From an uncultured Ruminococcus sp. (GTDB lineage Bacteria; Bacillota; Clostridia; Oscillospirales; Ruminococcaceae): a stretch of DNA of 6,482 bases. Below the pieces are notes generated by a model. That model saw nothing but the letters and a program-made list of their open reading frames with translations, was not told the DNA's origin and searched no databases. The DNA lies in NCBI GenBank assembly GCA_910584195.1, contig CAJTYV010000081.1:1-6482 (forward strand), in the 5' to 3' direction. Made by a program: the position numbers and the translations under genes. This document shows, piece after piece, positions 5,905 to 6,482 of the stretch. Numbering within the stretch: position 1 is the first letter of the stretch; each line of letters opens with the position of its first letter.

Positions 5905-6482
5905 ATGTATGACGTGATAGTGGTCGGGGCGGGGCCCGCAGGATGCACGGCGGCCAAGGCTTTAGCGGAAAAAGGCTATAAGGTTCTCCTGGTGGAAAAA
6001 TTCAAAATGCCAAGGTACAAGTCCTGTTCGGGCGTGCTGATAAAGAAATCAATGGAGCTTGTAAAGAAGTATTTCGGGGAGGCCGTGCCGGAGTCCGCCA
6101 TGTGTACCCCGACAGATAACAGGGGCATGGTATTCACAAATGACGCAGGGAAGGAATACCGCTTCGAGCAGGAGGGGCTTAATGTATGGCGCAGCCATTT
6201 TGACGGGTGGCTTGCGGGGAAAGCAAAGGAGAGCGGCACAGAGGTCATGGACGGCGTGGCGGCTCTTTCCTGTACGGAAAAGGACGGGTTTGTGGAAGTC
6301 TGCCTGCACGGGCAGAAGAATTATACAGAGGGCGCAAAGTATGTCATTGACTGCGAGGGTGTTGTCGGGGCATTAAAACGGCAATTTGCAAAGCAATATG
6401 CACGGCAATTTGCCGGAAAGATTACCAGGGAAGTTCCCGGATACATAACCACATACCAGACCTTTAACGAGGGCAGCATAGA
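5905..6482 (+). CDS. FAD-dependent oxidoreductase, geranylgeranyl-reductase type (partial, cut by window end)
   Basis: The frame is open from ATG 5905 to the window end (192 residues seen). AAAGGA (5889-5894) lies 10 bases before the start. The N-terminus is a clear FAD-binding Rossmann fold: VIVVGAGPAGCTAA with GxGxxG at residues 8-13, then KVLLVEK ending in Glu31, which should bind the adenosine ribose. RYKSCSGVL (37-45) matches the Cys-containing element after the second strand in geranylgeranyl-reductase-like flavoproteins, which reduce isoprenoid or lipid double bonds. VWRSHFDGWL (94-103) fits the helix that follows in this group. At the second FAD motif, usually ADG, the sequence is DCEG (149-152), a conservative change. 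The gene is visibly GC-richer than the operon at 996-4437 and has its own promoter, so it is probably native and separately transcribed. The substrate is unknown. Confidence 0.85.
   Translation, partial: MYDVIVVGAGPAGCTAAKALAEKGYKVLLVEKFKMPRYKSCSGVLIKKSMELVKKYFGEAVPESAMCTPTDNRGMVFTNDAGKEYRFEQEGLNVWRSHFDGWLAGKAKESGTEVMDGVAALSCTEKDGFVEVCLHGQKNYTEGAKYVIDCEGVVGALKRQFAKQYARQFAGKITREVPGYITTYQTFNEGSI

Noticed and set aside
5976..6309. Two minus-strand open frames and one + frame (6140-6376) over the flavoprotein
   Set aside because: They are shadows of the flavoprotein reading frame, which has a clear FAD-binding motif and its own promoter and ribosome site.

Overview
The window looks like chromosomal DNA of a gut-type Clostridia, most likely a Lachnospiraceae relative. 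This rests on strong AGGAG-type ribosome sites, AT-rich genes, use of TTG and GTG starts, and protein styles typical of that group. The assignment is inference, because no rRNA or taxonomic marker gene is present. It reads as an accessory region: an intact AT-rich four-gene membrane operon sits among decayed genes and a repeat element, with a GC-richer gene running off the right edge.

Positions 1-531 hold no convincing gene. Most of this stretch is a nested palindromic element (64-352) with terminal inverted repeats and flanking 8-bp direct repeats. It resembles a non-autonomous MITE-like element and has a second, inverted copy of its end just to its left. A possible terminator follows at 369-397. 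Positions 532-753 encode the N-terminal part of a small protein family that I associate with integrative conjugative elements, cut short here. Positions 754-995 look degenerate.

Positions 996-4437 are a tight operon of four genes on the + strand: a 390-residue lipoprotein, two six-helix membrane proteins, and an ABC ATPase. Each of the last three genes overlaps the stop of the one before it. The ATPase has a glutamate where most ABC proteins have the Q-loop glutamine, as known for lantibiotic-immunity (LanF) ATPases. The gene set (lipoprotein, two small permeases, one ATPase) parallels the LanI plus LanFEG immunity systems. A self-standing antimicrobial-peptide defence module is the best hypothesis. 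No peptide precursor, modification enzyme or two-component system is in the window.

Directly after the ATPase stop, the sequence enters the middle of a LacI-family regulator that has lost its DNA-binding half and apparently carries a frameshift (about 4445-5022). Next is a MATE-family transporter gene (5075-5620) with a good start but only 181 residues. Its N-terminal and C-terminal ends are joined in frame, with most of the middle missing. A hairpin (5669-5706) and a promoter with an extended -10 box (5820-5828) separate it from a GC-richer gene at 5905. That gene encodes an FAD-dependent oxidoreductase of the geranylgeranyl-reductase type and is cut by the window end. Overall, the picture is an acquired transport operon placed in a decaying regulator/transporter neighbourhood.
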